Origin: Desulfarculus sp.
GTDB lineage: Bacteria; Desulfobacterota; Desulfarculia; Desulfarculales; Desulfarculaceae
Direction: 5' to 3'
NCBI GenBank assembly: GCA_003605055.1
Contig: QZKP01000020.1
Coordinates: 158,487-222,486, forward strand
DNA: 64,000 bases
In this document: one piece after another, positions 37,115 through 45,879 of the stretch
Layout of the letters: the number at the start of each line of letters is the position of its first letter
How positions within the stretch are numbered: the stretch's first letter is position 1
Translations under genes and position numbers: made by a program
The notes under the pieces: generated by a model
Seen by the model: only the letters and a program-made list of their open reading frames with translations
The model's database searches: none
What the model was told of the DNA's origin: nothing

Positions 37115-37759
37115 ATGGCACCTGCAGAGGCGACTTCTGAGCGTATAAACGGTCTGGTGATCCCGGTGGAGTGGGACGCTGAGGGCAAGGTGGTGGCCGT
37201 GGCCATCGCCGCCTTTGACGAGACCACTTATCTGGTGAAGCCCGGCGGCAAGGGCTCGGAGCTGTTGGACCGTCTGCAGTGCGAAGTGACCGTCTGGGGA
37301 AAAGTAGAAGGAAAAGCCCCGGGCAAAACCATCCTAATAGAGAGGTATCTGATGAGCACAAGCAGCAAAGGCAAAATCTTGGGCCTGGCCATAGCCGCCT
37401 TGGTCGGCGTGTCCCTGGCCCTGGCCCCGTTGGCCCTGGCGGCCGAACAGGCCAAACCCGCCGCTCCGGCCGCCACCGCCCCGGCCCCGGCCAAGGCCCC
37501 TGAGAAGGCCGCCCCGGCCAAGGCGCCCATGGCCAAGAAGCCTATGGCCAAGAAGGTTATGGCCAAGAAGGCCATGGCCAAGCCCGACGCCAAGGTGAAG
37601 GCCGCCCAGGAGGCCTTGAACAAGGCCGGCGCCAAGCTGAAGGCTGACGGCTTGATGGGCAAGCAGACCCGCATCGCCGTCAAGAAGTTCCAGAAGGGCA
37701 AGGGCCTGAAGGTCACCGGCAAGCTCGACGCCGCGACCCTTAAAGCCCTGGGTCTGTAA
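37115..37759 (+). CDS. Two-part protein: small N-terminal domain fused to an exported peptidoglycan-binding protein
   Basis: One open frame of 214 residues holds two distinct parts. Residues 1-79 (INGLVIPVEWDAEGKVVAVAIAAFDETTYLV onward) resemble a stand-alone small beta-rich cytosolic domain. At residue 80 (ATG 37352) a typical signal peptide begins (SSKGKILGLAIAALVGVSLALAPLALAA), followed by an Ala/Pro/Lys-rich linker with MAKK repeats and a C-terminal PG_binding_1-like domain (AQEALNKAGAKLKADGLMGKQTRIAVKKFQKG). GAGAGG sits seven bases before ATG 37352, so an exported 135-residue protein is probably made from the internal start. Whether the full-length fusion is also made is unclear. Confidence 0.75.
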   Translation: MAPAEATSERINGLVIPVEWDAEGKVVAVAIAAFDETTYLVKPGGKGSELLDRLQCEVTVWGKVEGKAPGKTILIERYLMSTSSKGKILGLAIAALVGVSLALAPLALAAEQAKPAAPAATAPAPAKAPEKAAPAKAPMAKKPMAKKVMAKKAMAKPDAKVKAAQEALNKAGAKLKADGLMGKQTRIAVKKFQKGKGLKVTGKLDAATLKALGL

Positions 37760-37774
37760 GCTTTAGCCAACACC

Positions 37775-37808
37775 GCCCGCCCGGACCCTTCCGGGCGGGC
37801 GAGCTTTA
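37775..37808 (+). terminator. Intrinsic terminator
   Basis: An 11-bp perfect stem GCCCGCCCGGA / TCCGGGCGGGC with loop CCCT is followed by GAGCTTTA. It ends the preceding gene and separates it from the KamA cluster. Confidence 0.85.
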
Positions 37809-37855
37809 CGCCCCCCCGGCCGGCAGGGCCCGGCGGGGCGTACAGAGGCAATCCA

Positions 37856-39136
37856 ATGAGCCGTAGCGAGAACGTAGTCCCCGCCGCGGAGCCTCCCCAC
37901 CAGGGCTGGGGATCCACCGCCGAGTTCCAAGAGCGACCCCCAGCCCTAGCGCCGGTGGCGCTGCCCTCGGAGCAACGCCACCTCGCCCACTCACCCGCGG
38001 CCAGCTTCCGCCGCCGCTTCTTCCCCGGCCTCAATGCCGCCCAGTGGAACGACTGGCGCTGGCAGGTGCGCAACCGCGTCACCAGTCTGGCCGGGCTGAG
38101 CCGATTTCTGGTGCTGAGCCCTGAGGAGCAGCGCGCCTTCAGCGCCTGCGCGGGCAAGCTGCCCGTGGGGATAACTCCTTACTACCTCAGCCTGATCCAC
38201 CCGGAGGACCCCAGCGACCCCCTGCGCCGCACCATGGTGCCCACCTGGTACGAGGCCGTGACCAGCGCCGGGGAGAGCAGCGACCCCCTGGGCGAGGACC
38301 ACGACATGCCCGCGCCGGGGCTGGTGCACCGCTACCCGGACCGGGTGCTGTTTCTGGCCACCGGCTTCTGCGCGGCCTACTGCCGCTACTGCACCCGTTC
38401 GCGCCTGGTGGGCGGGACCGGACACGGCCTGGCCCACCGCCGGGGCGATCTGGAGCAGGCCATCGCCTACATCCAGGCCACGCCCGCGGTGCGCGACGTG
38501 TTGATCTCCGGCGGCGACCCCCTGACCATGGCCGACGACCGCCTGGAGTGGCTCCTGATGCGCCTGCGGCGCATACCCCACGTGGAGGTGCTGCGCCTGG
38601 GCACCAAAACGCCGGCGGTGCTGCCCCAGCGCATAACCGCCGAGCTGGTGCGGCGCCTGAAGCGCTATCACCCGCTGTTCATGAGCCTGCACTTCACCCA
38701 CCCGGCCGAGCTGACCCCCGAGACGGCGCGGGCCTGCGCCCGTCTGGCCGACGCGGGCATACCCCTGGGCAGCCAGACGGTGCTCCTGGCCGGGGTCAAC
38801 GACTCGGTGGAGGTGATGAAGCGGCTGATGCAGGGGCTGTTGCGCCTGCGGGTGCGGCCCTACTACCTGTACCAGTGCGACCCCATCACCGGCTCGGCCC
38901 ATTTCCGCACGCCGGTGAAGAGGGGCCTGGAGATCATAGCGGGCCTGCGCGGCCACACCAGCGGCTACGCGGTGCCCACCTTCGTCATCGACGCCCCGGG
39001 CGGCGGCGGCAAGGTGGCCCTGTGCCCGGAGGTGGTGGTGAACCGGACCCAGGGCGAGCTGCTGCTCAGGAACTACGCCGGCAACACCTACTCCTACCCG
39101 GACCAGGGAGGGGACCCCAGCCCGGCGGCCTGCTGA
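37856..39136 (+). CDS. kamA: Lysine 2,3-aminomutase-family radical SAM enzyme
   Basis: A 426-residue PLP- and [4Fe-4S]-dependent aminomutase. The SAM motif is CAAYCRYC (Cys172, 176, 179); the PLP lysine lies in DAPGGGGK. The two Asp residues that bind the epsilon-amino group of lysine in the clostridial enzyme (in YLYQCD and VIDAPGGGG) are both kept, arguing for L-lysine to L-beta-lysine rather than the glutamate enzyme. GAGG is eight bases before the ATG. It leads a tight cluster with two ATP-grasp ligases and a GNAT acetyltransferase, so the beta-amino acid is probably built into a further product. Confidence 0.9.
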   Translation: MSRSENVVPAAEPPHQGWGSTAEFQERPPALAPVALPSEQRHLAHSPAASFRRRFFPGLNAAQWNDWRWQVRNRVTSLAGLSRFLVLSPEEQRAFSACAGKLPVGITPYYLSLIHPEDPSDPLRRTMVPTWYEAVTSAGESSDPLGEDHDMPAPGLVHRYPDRVLFLATGFCAAYCRYCTRSRLVGGTGHGLAHRRGDLEQAIAYIQATPAVRDVLISGGDPLTMADDRLEWLLMRLRRIPHVEVLRLGTKTPAVLPQRITAELVRRLKRYHPLFMSLHFTHPAELTPETARACARLADAGIPLGSQTVLLAGVNDSVEVMKRLMQGLLRLRVRPYYLYQCDPITGSAHFRTPVKRGLEIIAGLRGHTSGYAVPTFVIDAPGGGGKVALCPEVVVNRTQGELLLRNYAGNTYSYPDQGGDPSPAAC

Positions 39137-39152
39137 GGCCGGGAGAGGCGCC

Positions 39153-40175
39153 ATGCGGGTGGGCCTGACCTATGACCTGCGCCAGGAGTACCTGGAGCTG
39201 GGCTACGCCGAGGAGGAGGTAGCCGAGTTCGACAGCCCCCGCACCGTGGAGGCCATCGAGCAGGCCCTGGCCGCGGCCGGCCACCAGCCCCAGCGCATCG
39301 GCCGGCTCAGCTCGCTGGTGGAGCGCCTGGCCCGGGGCGAGCGCTGGGATCTGGTTTTCAACATCGCCGAGGGCGTGGGCGGCTTCGGCCGCGAGGCGCA
39401 GGTGCCGGCCCTGCTGGACTACTACGCCGTCCCCTACACCTTCTCCGGCCCCCTGGTGCTCAGTCTGACCCTGCACAAAGCCATGACCAAGCGGGTGGTG
39501 CGCGACCTGGGCCTGCCCACGCCGGACTTCGCGGTGGTGGCCACGCCGGCCGAGGCCGCGCGGGTGCGCCTGCCGTTGCCCCTGTTCGCCAAGCCGGTGG
39601 CCGAGGGCTCGGGCCGGGGCATCGGCGCCGCCTCGCGGGTGGAGAGCGCCGAGCAGCTCAGCGCGGTCTGCGCGGCCATGCTGGCCCGCTACCAGCAGCC
39701 GGTGCTGGTGGAGACCTACCTGCCCGGCCGGGAGTTCACCGTGGGCCTGTTGGGCAGCGGCAGCCAGGCCCGGGTGCTGGGCACCATGGAGGTGATCCTC
39801 AAGGACCAGGCCGAGGCCGGGGCCTATTCCTACCTCAACAAGGAGCACTACGAAAAGCTGGTGCGCTACCGCCGGGTCAAGGGCGGGCAGGCCCAGGCCG
39901 CCGGCGAGCTGGCCCTGGCCGTGTGGCAGGGACTGGGCTGCCTGGACGCGGGCCGGGTGGACCTGCGCTGCGACGCGGCCGGCCGGCCCCAGTTCCTGGA
40001 GGTCAACCCCCTGGCCGGCCTGCACCCGGAGCGCTCGGACCTGCCCATCCTCTGCGGTCTGGTGGGCATGGAGTACCAGCAGCTCATAGAGTGCATCCTG
40101 GACTCGGCGTGGCAGCGGGCGCGCGGGGCGGCCGCCTCGCCAGCCGCCACCTGCGCGGCCGCCCAGCCCCGCTGA
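39153..40175 (+). CDS. ATP-grasp ligase (D-Ala-D-Ala ligase-like), first copy
   Basis: A 340-residue carboxylate-amine ligase. It shows TFSGPLVLSLTLHKAMTKRVVRDLGLPTP, LFAKPVAEGSGRGIGAASRV (ATP-grasp loop), TYLPGREFTVGLLG and DLRCDAAGRPQFLEVNPLAG (metal-binding ExN). Physical linkage to KamA and a second ligase rather than cell-wall genes suggests it joins beta-lysine or another amino acid to a partner. The start has GGGAGAGGC upstream. Confidence 0.88.
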   Translation: MRVGLTYDLRQEYLELGYAEEEVAEFDSPRTVEAIEQALAAAGHQPQRIGRLSSLVERLARGERWDLVFNIAEGVGGFGREAQVPALLDYYAVPYTFSGPLVLSLTLHKAMTKRVVRDLGLPTPDFAVVATPAEAARVRLPLPLFAKPVAEGSGRGIGAASRVESAEQLSAVCAAMLARYQQPVLVETYLPGREFTVGLLGSGSQARVLGTMEVILKDQAEAGAYSYLNKEHYEKLVRYRRVKGGQAQAAGELALAVWQGLGCLDAGRVDLRCDAAGRPQFLEVNPLAGLHPERSDLPILCGLVGMEYQQLIECILDSAWQRARGAAASPAATCAAAQPR

Positions 40176-40183
40176 GAAGCGCC

Positions 40184-41182
40184 ATGCGCCTCAGCCTGCT
40201 GCACGACGCGGTGCCCGCCGGGGCGCCGCCGGACCTGGCCGACAACCTGGCCCAGGCCCAGCAGATGGCCGCGGCCCTGGCCCGCCTGGGCCATGAGGCC
40301 TCCCTCTGCGCCTGGCAGGATTCGCCCGCGGCCAGCCTGGCCCGCCTGGCCGCCCAGCGGCCCCAGGCGGTGTTCAATCTGGTGGAGACCCCTCTCGGCC
40401 GGGCCAGCCGCATCCACGCCGCGCCCATCTTCCTGGAGCGGGCCGGACTGGCCTTTGCCGGCGCCGGCGGCCGGGCCATGCTCATCACCTCGCACAAGCT
40501 CCTGGCCAAGCGGGCCCTGGCGACAGCCGGCCTGCCCACCCCGGCCTGGCGCACCATGGGCGGCCGGGGCCAGGGCCCCGAGCGCGGCCCCTGGCTGATC
40601 AAGGCCGTCTGGGAGCACGGCTCGGTGGGCATAGACGAAAATTCCCTGGCCCCGGCCCACGACCCCGCCCGCCTGAGCGCGGCCCTGGCCGCCAAGGCGG
40701 CCCAGGTGGGGGGGCCCTGTTTCGCCGAGGCCTACGTGGAGGGCCGCGAGTTCAACCTGGCCCTGCTGGCCGGGCCGAATGGGCCGGAGTTGCTGCCGCC
40801 GGCGGAGATACTCTTCGAGGGCTACAGCCCCGGCCAGCTCCGGGTGGTGGGCTACCGGGCCAAGTGGGAGGCCGGCTCCTTTGAGTATCAGCACACCCCG
40901 CGCCGCCAGGAGTTCCCGGCCGCGGACCAGGCCCTGCTGGGCGAGCTGGGCGGCCTGGCCCGGCGCTGCTGGGGGCTGTTCGGGCTGCGGGGCTGGGCCC
41001 GGGTGGACTTCCGGGTGGACCGGGCCGGCCGGCCCTTCATCCTGGAGGTGAACGCCAATCCCTGCCTGGCCGCGGACGCCGGCTTCATGGCCGCGGCCCA
41101 GCGGGCCGGCCTGGACCAGGCCGCGGTGGCCGGCCGCATCCTGGCCGACGCCCTGGCCTCGGCCCCCGGCGGAAGAACCTAG
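40184..41182 (+). CDS. ATP-grasp ligase (D-Ala-D-Ala ligase-like), second copy
   Basis: A 332-residue paralogue of the preceding gene, eight bases downstream. It has FAGAGGRAMLITSHKLLAKRALATAGLPTP, IKAVWEHGSVGIDE, AEAYVEGREFNLALLAG and VDFRVDRAGRPFILEVNANP. The two copies are clearly diverged, so they probably perform successive or different ligations or act as a heteromer. Substrates are unknown. Confidence 0.86.
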   Translation: MRLSLLHDAVPAGAPPDLADNLAQAQQMAAALARLGHEASLCAWQDSPAASLARLAAQRPQAVFNLVETPLGRASRIHAAPIFLERAGLAFAGAGGRAMLITSHKLLAKRALATAGLPTPAWRTMGGRGQGPERGPWLIKAVWEHGSVGIDENSLAPAHDPARLSAALAAKAAQVGGPCFAEAYVEGREFNLALLAGPNGPELLPPAEILFEGYSPGQLRVVGYRAKWEAGSFEYQHTPRRQEFPAADQALLGELGGLARRCWGLFGLRGWARVDFRVDRAGRPFILEVNANPCLAADAGFMAAAQRAGLDQAAVAGRILADALASAPGGRT

Positions 41183-41185
41183 CTT

Positions 41186-41695
41186 ATGGCCCTGCCCCTG
41201 CCCCAGATCACCTGGCGCCAGGAGGTGCTGCCCGGCGACCCGGCCCTGATCCGGGCCCTGGCCGCGGACAGCGGCTTCTTCCGGCCCGACGAGGTGGCCG
41301 TGGCCCAGGAGCTGGCCGACACCCGCCTGGCCCAGGGCCTGGCCAGCGGCTACCACTTCCTCTTCGCCCAGGCGGCGGAGGGGGTGCTGGGCTACGCCTG
41401 CTACGGGCCCATCGCCTGCACCCTGGGCTCCTGGGACCTGTATTGGATCGTGGTGCGGCCGGACCAGCAGGGCCGCGGTCTGGGCGCGGAGCTGCTGGCC
41501 CGGGCCGAGGCCCGGGCCGCCGCGGCCGGCGGCCGCAGCATGTACGTGGAGACCTCCTCGCGGCCCCTGTACGACCCCACCCGCCGCTTCTACGAGGCCC
41601 GCGGCTACCGCGTGCTGGCCGTGCTCAGCCAGTTCTACGCCCCGGACGACGACAAGGTCATCTACGGCAAGCGCCTGGACCCGCCTGCCGCCTAG
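41186..41695 (+). CDS. GNAT-family N-acetyltransferase
   Basis: A 169-residue acetyltransferase starting three bases after the second ligase. The acetyl-CoA motif appears as WIVVRPDQQGRGLGAELLARAEARA, with the terminal YEARGYRVLAVLSQFY. In known beta-lysine pathways an AblB GNAT acetylates beta-lysine to the osmolyte N-epsilon-acetyl-beta-lysine; this protein may play a similar part, or cap the peptide made by the ligases. Confidence 0.85.
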   Translation: MALPLPQITWRQEVLPGDPALIRALAADSGFFRPDEVAVAQELADTRLAQGLASGYHFLFAQAAEGVLGYACYGPIACTLGSWDLYWIVVRPDQQGRGLGAELLARAEARAAAAGGRSMYVETSSRPLYDPTRRFYEARGYRVLAVLSQFYAPDDDKVIYGKRLDPPAA

Positions 41696-41990
41696 CTGTT
41701 GTTGGCAAGGATGTTGCGCGCAGTGGGCGACCCTGATGGGAAAAGGCCCGGAAAATAAAACGGCCACCTGCAGAAGGCGCTGGCGCTTTCGGAGCAGCTC
41801 TTTGGATGCGGCCGGGCGCCTACTCACCCCGGCCGGCGCGGCCTCCCCTGATGCCGCGGGCTGTGATTCTCTAGGGCGGCGGCATTGCCTCGGTGGCCGT
41901 GGCTCAGTTGCTTGCGGGCCATGCGCCGGCCGGAGTCCTGCAAGAGACGCCACCTGCGCGCCCACCCCTTTTTCCTGACCCTGCCGGCCA
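41696..41990 (-). pseudogene. Heavily decayed IS481-type remnant
   Basis: No open frame remains in this 349-base gap. TGTTGTTGGCAAGGATGTT directly after the GNAT stop matches the edge of the remnant at 32807 (TGTTGTTAGCAAGGACGTT). The stretch 41850-41930 aligns by eye with the helix-turn-helix part of the copy near 59160-59240 (shared GCATTGCCTCG and ATGCGCC/GTGCGCC). It is therefore a third copy of the same element, more degraded. Confidence 0.55.
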
Positions 41991-42044
41991 TCGAGGCTCG
42001 ACCATGACCAGGAACCGCGTGTTCAGGCCATATAGCGACAACGC

Positions 42045-42752
42045 CTAGCCCCGCCCGCCCGGCCGCCCGCGCAGGGCGTACTTGAATATGGTGTAGAGAA
42101 TCTTGGCCCCGGCCCCCAGCACCCCGCGCAGGGTGCCCGAGACGTGGCTGAGGCCGATGCGGCGGCGGTAGTCCACCGGGACCTCCAGGCAGGCCAGGCC
42201 CAGGCGCGCGGCCTTGAGTTGCATCTCCACGGTCCAGCCGTAGCCGCGGTCACTCATGCCCAGGCGGGCCAGGGCCTCGCGCCGCACGGCCCGGAAGGGC
42301 CCCAGGTCCGTGAAGCGCGCCCCCCAGAACAGGCGCAGCAGCAGGCAGGCCAGCCAGTTGCCCCAGCGGGCCTGGGGGGCCAGGGCCCCGGGCTCCCGCC
42401 GGCCCTGCACCCGCGAGCCGATGACCAGCTCGGCCCGGCCGGCCAGGATGGGGTCCACCAGGCGCTGCATCTGCCGGGGAAAGTCGCTGTAGTCGCCGTC
42501 CAGGAACACCACCACCTGGGCCGGGCCCAGGGCGGCCAGGCCGGCCAGGCAGGCCGCGCCGTAGCCCCGCCGGGGCTCGGGCACCACCTGGGCGCCGTGT
42601 TCGACGGCCACCCGGGCGGTGGCGTCCGTGGAGCCGTTGTCCGCCACGATCACCTGATCCACCCAGGCCGGGACTTCCGCCAGCACCCGGCCGATGGCCC
42701 GCTCCTCGTTATAGGCGGGGATGACCACCGCCACCCGGGCCCCGGCCCTCAC
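42045..42752 (-). CDS. Glycosyltransferase family 2, dolichyl/polyprenyl-phosphate sugar synthase-like
   Basis: A 235-residue GT-A enzyme. It has VAVVIPAYNEERAIGRVL, IVADNGSTDAT, FLDGDYSDFP (DxD) and the TVEMQLKAARLGL segment, with no strong membrane spans except near residues 135-150. Such proteins often charge a lipid phosphate with a sugar. GTG 42752 overlaps the upstream gene's stop in a GTGA, so it is coupled to the membrane glycosyltransferase, which may use the product as donor. Confidence 0.88.
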   Translation of the reverse strand: MRAGARVAVVIPAYNEERAIGRVLAEVPAWVDQVIVADNGSTDATARVAVEHGAQVVPEPRRGYGAACLAGLAALGPAQVVVFLDGDYSDFPRQMQRLVDPILAGRAELVIGSRVQGRREPGALAPQARWGNWLACLLLRLFWGARFTDLGPFRAVRREALARLGMSDRGYGWTVEMQLKAARLGLACLEVPVDYRRRIGLSHVSGTLRGVLGAGAKILYTIFKYALRGRPGGRG

Positions 42753-44155
42753 GACCAGGCCCTCCGCCCGCGCCGCCACTGCCAGACCAGGCCGGCCCAG
42801 ACCGGCAGGTAGATGATCCACACCAGCCAGTGGTCGTAGAACGCGGCCTGCCCCCGGGCCGCCAGCCAGAAGCGCAGGTAGTACAGGGGCAGGAGCGCCG
42901 TGAGCCAGAGCAGGGGGGCCAGGGGCCACAGGGCCAGCAGGGGCAAGAGCCACAGGTAGTACCAGGGGAATTGGGTGGGGCTGAGCAAGAACAGGCCAGC
43001 CACCAGGAGCAGCGCCCGCCGGGGCAGGTCGGCGGGACCGGCCTCGTCCCGCCAAGCCAGCCACAGGGCCCAGGCCAGGACGGCCGCGGCCGTGAGGCCC
43101 CGGGCCAGGGCCGGACCCCAGCCGGCGGCCCCGGCCAGGCCCAGCAGCCAGCCCAGGCCGGCGCTGAGCAGCATGAAGGCCGAATCGTTCATCTGCCAGC
43201 GGCCGGCGTAGGCCACCAGCCCGGACTCTTCGTCCAGGCCCGCGGCCAGCAGGGTCCAGAGCAGGGCCGCGCTCACCCCGCCGAACAGGACCAGGGCCGC
43301 GGCCAGGCGGGCCGGCCTGGCCAGCAGGGGCCGCAGCAAGAGCGGCAGCAGCAGGCCGGGCCAGAGCTTGACCCCCAGGGCCAGGCCCAGAACCCCGGCC
43401 GCCCAGACCCGCCGGCCGGTGAGGGCCAGCAGCAGGGCCCCCAGCAAAAAGGGGAAGATCAACACCTCCAAATGGCCCGAGTTGTACACCTCCTTGACCA
43501 ACAGCGGGTTCCACCAGTACACGGCCAGCCCGGCCAGGGGCAGGCCCAGGCGCCGCAGCAGCCGCCAGAGCAGGAGCAGGCTCAGGGCGTCGGCGGCCAA
43601 GAGCACCAGGCGCCAGGCCAGGAGGCTCCAGGGGTTGAGCCAGTGGGCCAGGGCAAAGGCCGCCTGGCACACCGGCGGGTAGAGGCTGCGCAGGTGGGGA
43701 TAGTTGATGCGCTCCAGCACGCGGGGGGCCTGGCGGGCCAGGGCCCCCAGCTCAGGCGGCGCGGCCGGGTCCTGCTGGGCCTGCCCGGGCGGGTAGCGGT
43801 AGGGGTTGAGGCCCTGGGCCGTGACCGCGCCGTCCCAGAGAAAGCGGTAGTGGTCGTTCTCCAGCATGGGCGGGCCCGCGAACATGGCCAGGCGCAGGCC
43901 CAGGCCCAGGAGCAGCAGCCAGGCCAGGGGTCCGGCGCCCAGGCCCCCTTGGGGCAGGCCGCGCAGGGCCCAGAGGTAGAAACCGCCGGCCAGCATGAGC
44001 AGGGCCGCCAGGGCCAGGATGGGCGGGGCCGGCGCGTCGGCGGCGAAGCGGGGGGCCAGGGCGGCCGCGGCCAGCAGGGTCAGGGCCAGGGCCAGGCCGC
44101 ACCACCACCACAGTCTCCAATAGCCGCCAAAGGATCCGCCTAGGCTGCCCGCCAT
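42749..44155 (-). CDS. Polytopic membrane glycosyltransferase (GT87/GT39-like)
   Basis: A 468-residue, very Leu/Ala-rich protein with 10 or more hydrophobic segments. ENDHYRFLWDGAVTAQGLNPYRYPP in the first periplasmic loop carries the acidic pair expected of GT-C enzymes, and SLYPPVCQAAF, YWWNPLLVKEVYNSGHLEVL and LSPTQFPWYYLWLLPL match polyprenyl-phosphate-mannose-dependent mannosyltransferases. It probably adds sugars from lipid-linked donors on the outer face of the inner membrane. Confidence 0.82.
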   Translation of the reverse strand: MAGSLGGSFGGYWRLWWWCGLALALTLLAAAALAPRFAADAPAPPILALAALLMLAGGFYLWALRGLPQGGLGAGPLAWLLLLGLGLRLAMFAGPPMLENDHYRFLWDGAVTAQGLNPYRYPPGQAQQDPAAPPELGALARQAPRVLERINYPHLRSLYPPVCQAAFALAHWLNPWSLLAWRLVLLAADALSLLLLWRLLRRLGLPLAGLAVYWWNPLLVKEVYNSGHLEVLIFPFLLGALLLALTGRRVWAAGVLGLALGVKLWPGLLLPLLLRPLLARPARLAAALVLFGGVSAALLWTLLAAGLDEESGLVAYAGRWQMNDSAFMLLSAGLGWLLGLAGAAGWGPALARGLTAAAVLAWALWLAWRDEAGPADLPRRALLLVAGLFLLSPTQFPWYYLWLLPLLALWPLAPLLWLTALLPLYYLRFWLAARGQAAFYDHWLVWIIYLPVWAGLVWQWRRGRRAWS

Positions 44156-44304
44156 GCCCTTCGCCCCAGGCCCTTGCGGACCGCAAATAATTTGGCCCCT
44201 GGACCTGGGTCATGATAGCTTCGGTGGGTGCCGGTTGGAAATGTTTATGGCCGCGGTGATGCGGGGGCCGCCGGGGCCGGGCGCGAGCAGAGGAGAGCGT
44301 GGAG

Positions 44305-45879
44305 ATGGCGGAAAAGACGGTAGCCGTGATAGGGGCCGGCTTGGCCGGCATGATGGCGGCCTGCGCGGCCCAGGAGGCGGGAGCCCAGGTGGAGTTGTTG
44401 GATCGGGGGGCCATCGGCCTGGGCACCAACTCGGCCATGAGCAACGGCTGGATCACCGCGCCCACCCCGGACTACGGCCCGCAGCAGTACGTGGCCGACA
44501 CCCTGGAGATCGGCCGCGGCCTGAACCGGCTCTCCTATGTGCAGCAGACGGCGGAGCTGGCCCCGGAGGCCATAGACTATCTGCGCTCCCTGGGGGTGGA
44601 GCTGGTTCAGGGCGCGGGCTACTACGCGGTGCAGTCCGTCCGGCAGGACGTGATCCGGGGGGTGGAGCTGGTGGGGCGCGTGGCCGCGGCCGTGCGGGCC
44701 CGGCCGGACATCCGCCGCCGGACCGGCGTGCAGGTGCTGGAGATAATCAAGGACCAGGGCCGCGCCGTGGGCGTGCGCGGCCTGGATAAGCAGGGCCGGC
44801 CCCTGGAGCTGGCCGCGGCGGCGGTGGTGCTGGCCGGCGGCGGGGCCGGGGCGGTGTACGCCCGCAACGACAACCAGCGCACCACCCTGGGCCAGGCCTA
44901 CCTGCTGGCCGCCCGCGCCGGCCTGCCGCTGTTGGACATGGAGTTCGTGCAGTTCTACCCCATCGTGCTGGCCGAGCCCGGCCTGCCCTCGGTGATGATC
45001 TACCCCTCCTATCCGCCCCAGGCTCGGCTGCTGGACGCCGAGGGCCAGGAGGTGCTGGAGCGCTTCGGGGTGAGCGACATAAACCGGGGCATCAAGGTCA
45101 TGCGCGACAAGCTCTCGGCCATGATGTTCGCCGAGGCCTCGGCCGGGCCGCTGCGCATGGACCTGACCCAGGCGCCGGCCGAGGCCTGGCGGCGCTACCC
45201 TCTGGCCCTGCTGGGGCGCCTGAAGTTCGACTTCAAAAACCGGACGGTGGCCGTGGCGCCGGGGGCGCACTTCTGCATGGGCGGGGTGGAGATAGACGCC
45301 CAGGCCCAGACCGTTCTGCCCGGCCTGTTCGCCTGCGGCGAGGTGGTCTGGGGCCTGCACGGGGCCAACCGCCGGGGCGGCAACGCCCTGTGCGAGTGCC
45401 TGGTTTCCGGCCGGCTGGCCGGCCGGGCCGCGTCCGCCTTTGCCGCGGCCAACCCCGTCACCCTGCCCCTGCCCCTGGGCTCGCCCTGGGCCGCGGGCGG
45501 CCCGGGCTTCCCCTTCCGGGAGCTGCTCAAAGAGCTGAAGGACATCGCCTGGCAGCAGGCGGGCATCGAGCGGGACGCGGCCGGCCTGGAGCTGGGGCTG
45601 GTCCGGCTGGCGGAGCTGGCCCAGCGCGCGCGCCGGTCCGCGGCCCAGAATCCGCCGCCGGCGGGCCAGGCCCAGAACCTGGACGCGGCCATGTTCATGG
45701 TGCAGGCGGTGCTCACCGCCAGCCGGGTCCGCAAGGAGAGCCGCGGGGCGCTCCTGCGCCGGGACTATCCGGACCAGGACGACGCGGCCTGGTTGTGCAA
45801 CTCGGTGCTGGACTATGAGCCGGCCAGCGGCCAGATGACCCTGGGCCAGCGGCCGGTGCCGGCGGCTACTTCTTCATGA
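44305..45879 (+). CDS. FAD-dependent oxidoreductase of the fumarate reductase/succinate dehydrogenase flavoprotein family
   Basis: A 524-residue flavoprotein. The FAD motif VAVIGAGLAGMMAACAAQEAGAQVELLDR opens it, followed by GTNSAMSNGW, a VLAGGGAGAVYARNDN segment and GLFACGEVVWGLHGANRRGGNAL. The C-terminal helical domain (AMFMVQAVLTASRVRKESRGALLRRDYPDQDD) is that of succinate dehydrogenase/fumarate reductase flavoproteins and L-aspartate oxidase. No iron-sulfur or membrane subunits are adjacent, so it may act on another 2-enoate. ATG 44305 is better spaced from AGGAG than GTG 44299. It overlaps the convergent panB end by 14 bases. Confidence 0.87.
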   Translation: MAEKTVAVIGAGLAGMMAACAAQEAGAQVELLDRGAIGLGTNSAMSNGWITAPTPDYGPQQYVADTLEIGRGLNRLSYVQQTAELAPEAIDYLRSLGVELVQGAGYYAVQSVRQDVIRGVELVGRVAAAVRARPDIRRRTGVQVLEIIKDQGRAVGVRGLDKQGRPLELAAAAVVLAGGGAGAVYARNDNQRTTLGQAYLLAARAGLPLLDMEFVQFYPIVLAEPGLPSVMIYPSYPPQARLLDAEGQEVLERFGVSDINRGIKVMRDKLSAMMFAEASAGPLRMDLTQAPAEAWRRYPLALLGRLKFDFKNRTVAVAPGAHFCMGGVEIDAQAQTVLPGLFACGEVVWGLHGANRRGGNALCECLVSGRLAGRAASAFAAANPVTLPLPLGSPWAAGGPGFPFRELLKELKDIAWQQAGIERDAAGLELGLVRLAELAQRARRSAAQNPPPAGQAQNLDAAMFMVQAVLTASRVRKESRGALLRRDYPDQDDAAWLCNSVLDYEPASGQMTLGQRPVPAATSS

